Positions 62,524-64,000 of a DNA stretch of 64,000 nucleotides are shown here, piece after piece. Made by a program: the position numbers and the translations under genes. A model generated the notes under the pieces. The model made no database searches and was not told the DNA's origin. It saw only the letters and a program-made list of their open reading frames with translations. How positions within the stretch are numbered: the first letter of the stretch is position 1; every line of letters starts with the position of its first letter. Origin of the DNA: Planctomycetota bacterium (lineage in GTDB: Bacteria; Planctomycetota; Planctomycetia; Pirellulales; Pirellulaceae); assembly GCA_963204915.1 (NCBI GenBank), contig CAUJHS010000074.1:124001-188000 (forward strand), in the 5' to 3' direction.

Positions 62524-64000
62524 ATGACCAACGAACATGCGCGCCTCAAGGAAGCACGATCACCGGAAACACCGTGGAAAAAATGGGGACCCTATCTTAG
62601 CGAACGTCAATGGGGCACGGTTCGTGAAGACTACAGCGAAGGAGGCGACGCCTGGAACTATTTCTCACATGACCAAGCGCGCTCCCGCGCCTATCGCTGG
62701 GGCGAGGATGGATTGGCTGGCATCTCGGATGATCAACAACGGCTATGCTTTGCGCTGGCCCTGTGGAATGGCAAAGACCCCATTCTCAAAGAACGGTTGT
62801 TTGGGCTGACCAACAGTGAAAGCAACCACGGCGAAGACGTCAAGGAGTATTACTTTTACCTCGACAGCACGCCAACGCACTCGTACATGAAGTACTTGTA
62901 CAAGTACCCGCAGGCGGAATTTCCCTACTCCAACTTGGTCGAAACCAGCCGCGTCCGCAGTCGCAATGAGTTTGAATACGAGCTGTTGGACACGGGCGTA
63001 TTCGACGATGACCGTTATTTTGACGTGTTCGTAGAGTACGCTAAGAAGTCGCCCGAAGACATTCTGATTCAGATCACGGTTGAGAATCGCGGCCCCGAGC
63101 CTGCGGAGTTGCATCTTCTACCAACTCTTTGGTTTCGCAATTTGTGGTCATGGCACGGCGGCCCGGTTCGTCCACAACTCTCTCAGACTACCGGCGCGGC
63201 GTCGCAGTCTGTGGCCAAGGCCGTCGACCCGCTGCTCGGCGAACGCTATTGGTACTGCGAAGGCGATACGCCGCTGCTCTTTACCGAAAATGAAACCAAC
63301 ACGCAGCGCATCTTTGGCGCGCCGAATTTGTGCCCGTACGTCAAAGACGGCATTAACAACTATGTAGTGCATGGGCAGGTCGAAGCTGTAAATCCGCAGA
63401 AAACCGGCACCAAAGCGGCGGCGCATTACCGCTTGACCGTGCCAGCGCACGGTCGGCAGGTGGTGCGCCTCCGGTTGAGTGATCTCGCTCCGGCGGCGTT
63501 TTCCGGAGGCAACGGCGTCGGCGATAGCCCTCTGGGAAGCTACTTCGACGCAACCATGCAGGCGCGGCGTCAAGAGGCCGACGAATTCTACGCCACGGTG
63601 ATCCCGGCTTCGTTGAATGAAGATCAAACGCGCGTCATGCGCCAGGCATTGGCGGGCATGTTGTGGAGCAAGCAGTTCTATCACTACGACGTAGACAAAT
63701 GGCTCGAAGAACGCGGCTCCGACCCCTTCAAGCCGACGCGCAAAACCGCGCCGCGCAACGATCAGTGGCACCACATGTACAACGGCGACGTGATCTCGAT
63801 GCCCGACAAGTGGGAGTACCCTTGGTACGCCGCTTGGGATTTGGCATTTCACGTGCTTGCTTTGACGCTGGTCGATCCGGACTTTGGCAAGCAGCAACTC
63901 AAGCTCATGCTGCGCGAACGTTACATGCATCCCAACGGCCAGATTCCGGCGTACGAGTGGAACTTTGGCGATGTAAACCCGCCGGTCCATGCGTGGTCGA
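62524..64000 (+). CDS. GH63-like glucosidase, C-terminus beyond window
   Basis: At least 492 aa from ATG 62524 with no stop before the window end. The start ([20 protein letters not shown], then [17 protein letters not shown]) and the later [12 protein letters not shown] near residue 435 and [19 protein letters not shown] follow bacterial glucosidases of the GH63 or mannosylglycerate-hydrolase type, whose (alpha/alpha)6 barrel lies in the C-terminal half. No signal peptide is visible, so it appears cytoplasmic. It probably acts on an alpha-glucoside or a compatible solute. The missing 3' part should hold the rest of the catalytic barrel. Confidence 0.88.
   Translation, partial: MTNEHARLKEARSPETPWKKWGPYLSERQWGTVREDYSEGGDAWNYFSHDQARSRAYRWGEDGLAGISDDQQRLCFALALWNGKDPILKERLFGLTNSESNHGEDVKEYYFYLDSTPTHSYMKYLYKYPQAEFPYSNLVETSRVRSRNEFEYELLDTGVFDDDRYFDVFVEYAKKSPEDILIQITVENRGPEPAELHLLPTLWFRNLWSWHGGPVRPQLSQTTGAASQSVAKAVDPLLGERYWYCEGDTPLLFTENETNTQRIFGAPNLCPYVKDGINNYVVHGQVEAVNPQKTGTKAAAHYRLTVPAHGRQVVRLRLSDLAPAAFSGGNGVGDSPLGSYFDATMQARRQEADEFYATVIPASLNEDQTRVMRQALAGMLWSKQFYHYDVDKWLEERGSDPFKPTRKTAPRNDQWHHMYNGDVISMPDKWEYPWYAAWDLAFHVLALTLVDPDFGKQQLKLMLRERYMHPNGQIPAYEWNFGDVNPPVHAWS

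Noticed and set aside
1..64000. Search for tRNA, rRNA, insertion sequences, integrases and CRISPR repeats
   Set aside because: None recognised by reading; weak or degenerate copies could be missed without a covariance or profile search.

Overview
The window most likely comes from a planctomycete (Pirellulales-like). It is moderately GC-rich and carries a sulfatase with secretion signal, a large glycine-rich secreted protein of the kind planctomycete genomes annotate as mu-protocadherin-like, two membrane-sensor Ser/Thr kinases, short hypothetical proteins of planctomycete type, and a bacterial seven-gene V-type ATPase. Assignment is from gene content and style, not from a marker gene. No rRNA, tRNA, CRISPR array, insertion sequence or phage gene was seen.

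Layout. 1-4334: end of an unknown gene, an OmpR-type two-component pair, and two hypothetical proteins with similar C-termini. 4346-9349: a LarA-type racemase and ABC ATPase on the minus strand, an esterase and an SDR on the plus strand, then mogA with a possible coupled small ORF. 9350-16635: a long apparently empty stretch, an MFS transporter, a lipoyl-less E2-like acyltransferase, a secreted hydrolase with an ICMT-like methyltransferase, a two-pore-helix type ion channel, and ATP-dependent PEP carboxykinase. 17292-26654: a storage and signalling block made of a Ser/Thr kinase, a PPK2 polyphosphate kinase, an unusual STAS-glycogen debranching enzyme fusion, an AAE-type exchanger and a second, Cache-type Ser/Thr kinase.

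26983-39904: a BASS transporter followed by a FixL/FixJ-like pair with overlapping genes, a patatin phospholipase, a lone FixJ-type receiver, a DUF1269 protein, and a tight run of DUF3141 (PhaC-like, Cys nucleophile), MaoC-phosphotransacylase fusion, acetate kinase, FabI and 3-hydroxyacyl-CoA dehydrogenase. Together these could convert C4-type acyl-CoA to acyl-phosphate and ATP under control of the FixLJ-like proteins. This is the most coherent candidate system in the window.

40155-53307: an RND efflux pair runs with almost no gaps into phosphofructokinase and then a V-ATPase operon in the order B-D-I-K-E-DUF2764-A, a circular permutation of the order usual in bacteria. The K subunit keeps the residues that bind Na+ in Enterococcus. 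53539-64000: a SnoaL-like secreted protein, the glycine-rich protein, a sulfatase, an unknown secreted protein, a short sulfatase-like relic, a cytochrome P450, a small conserved-looking protein and the start of a GH63-like glucosidase.

Two dispersed intergenic sequence families recur across the window. One has the core GAAGCGTNAGCGACGGC, usually next to CCGAGCC, and tends to form inverted repeats. The other is a short hairpin of the form ATTGG(G)AC-loop-GTCCAAT that lies 90-330 bases upstream of five plus-strand genes. Neither is explained by the protein-coding annotation.
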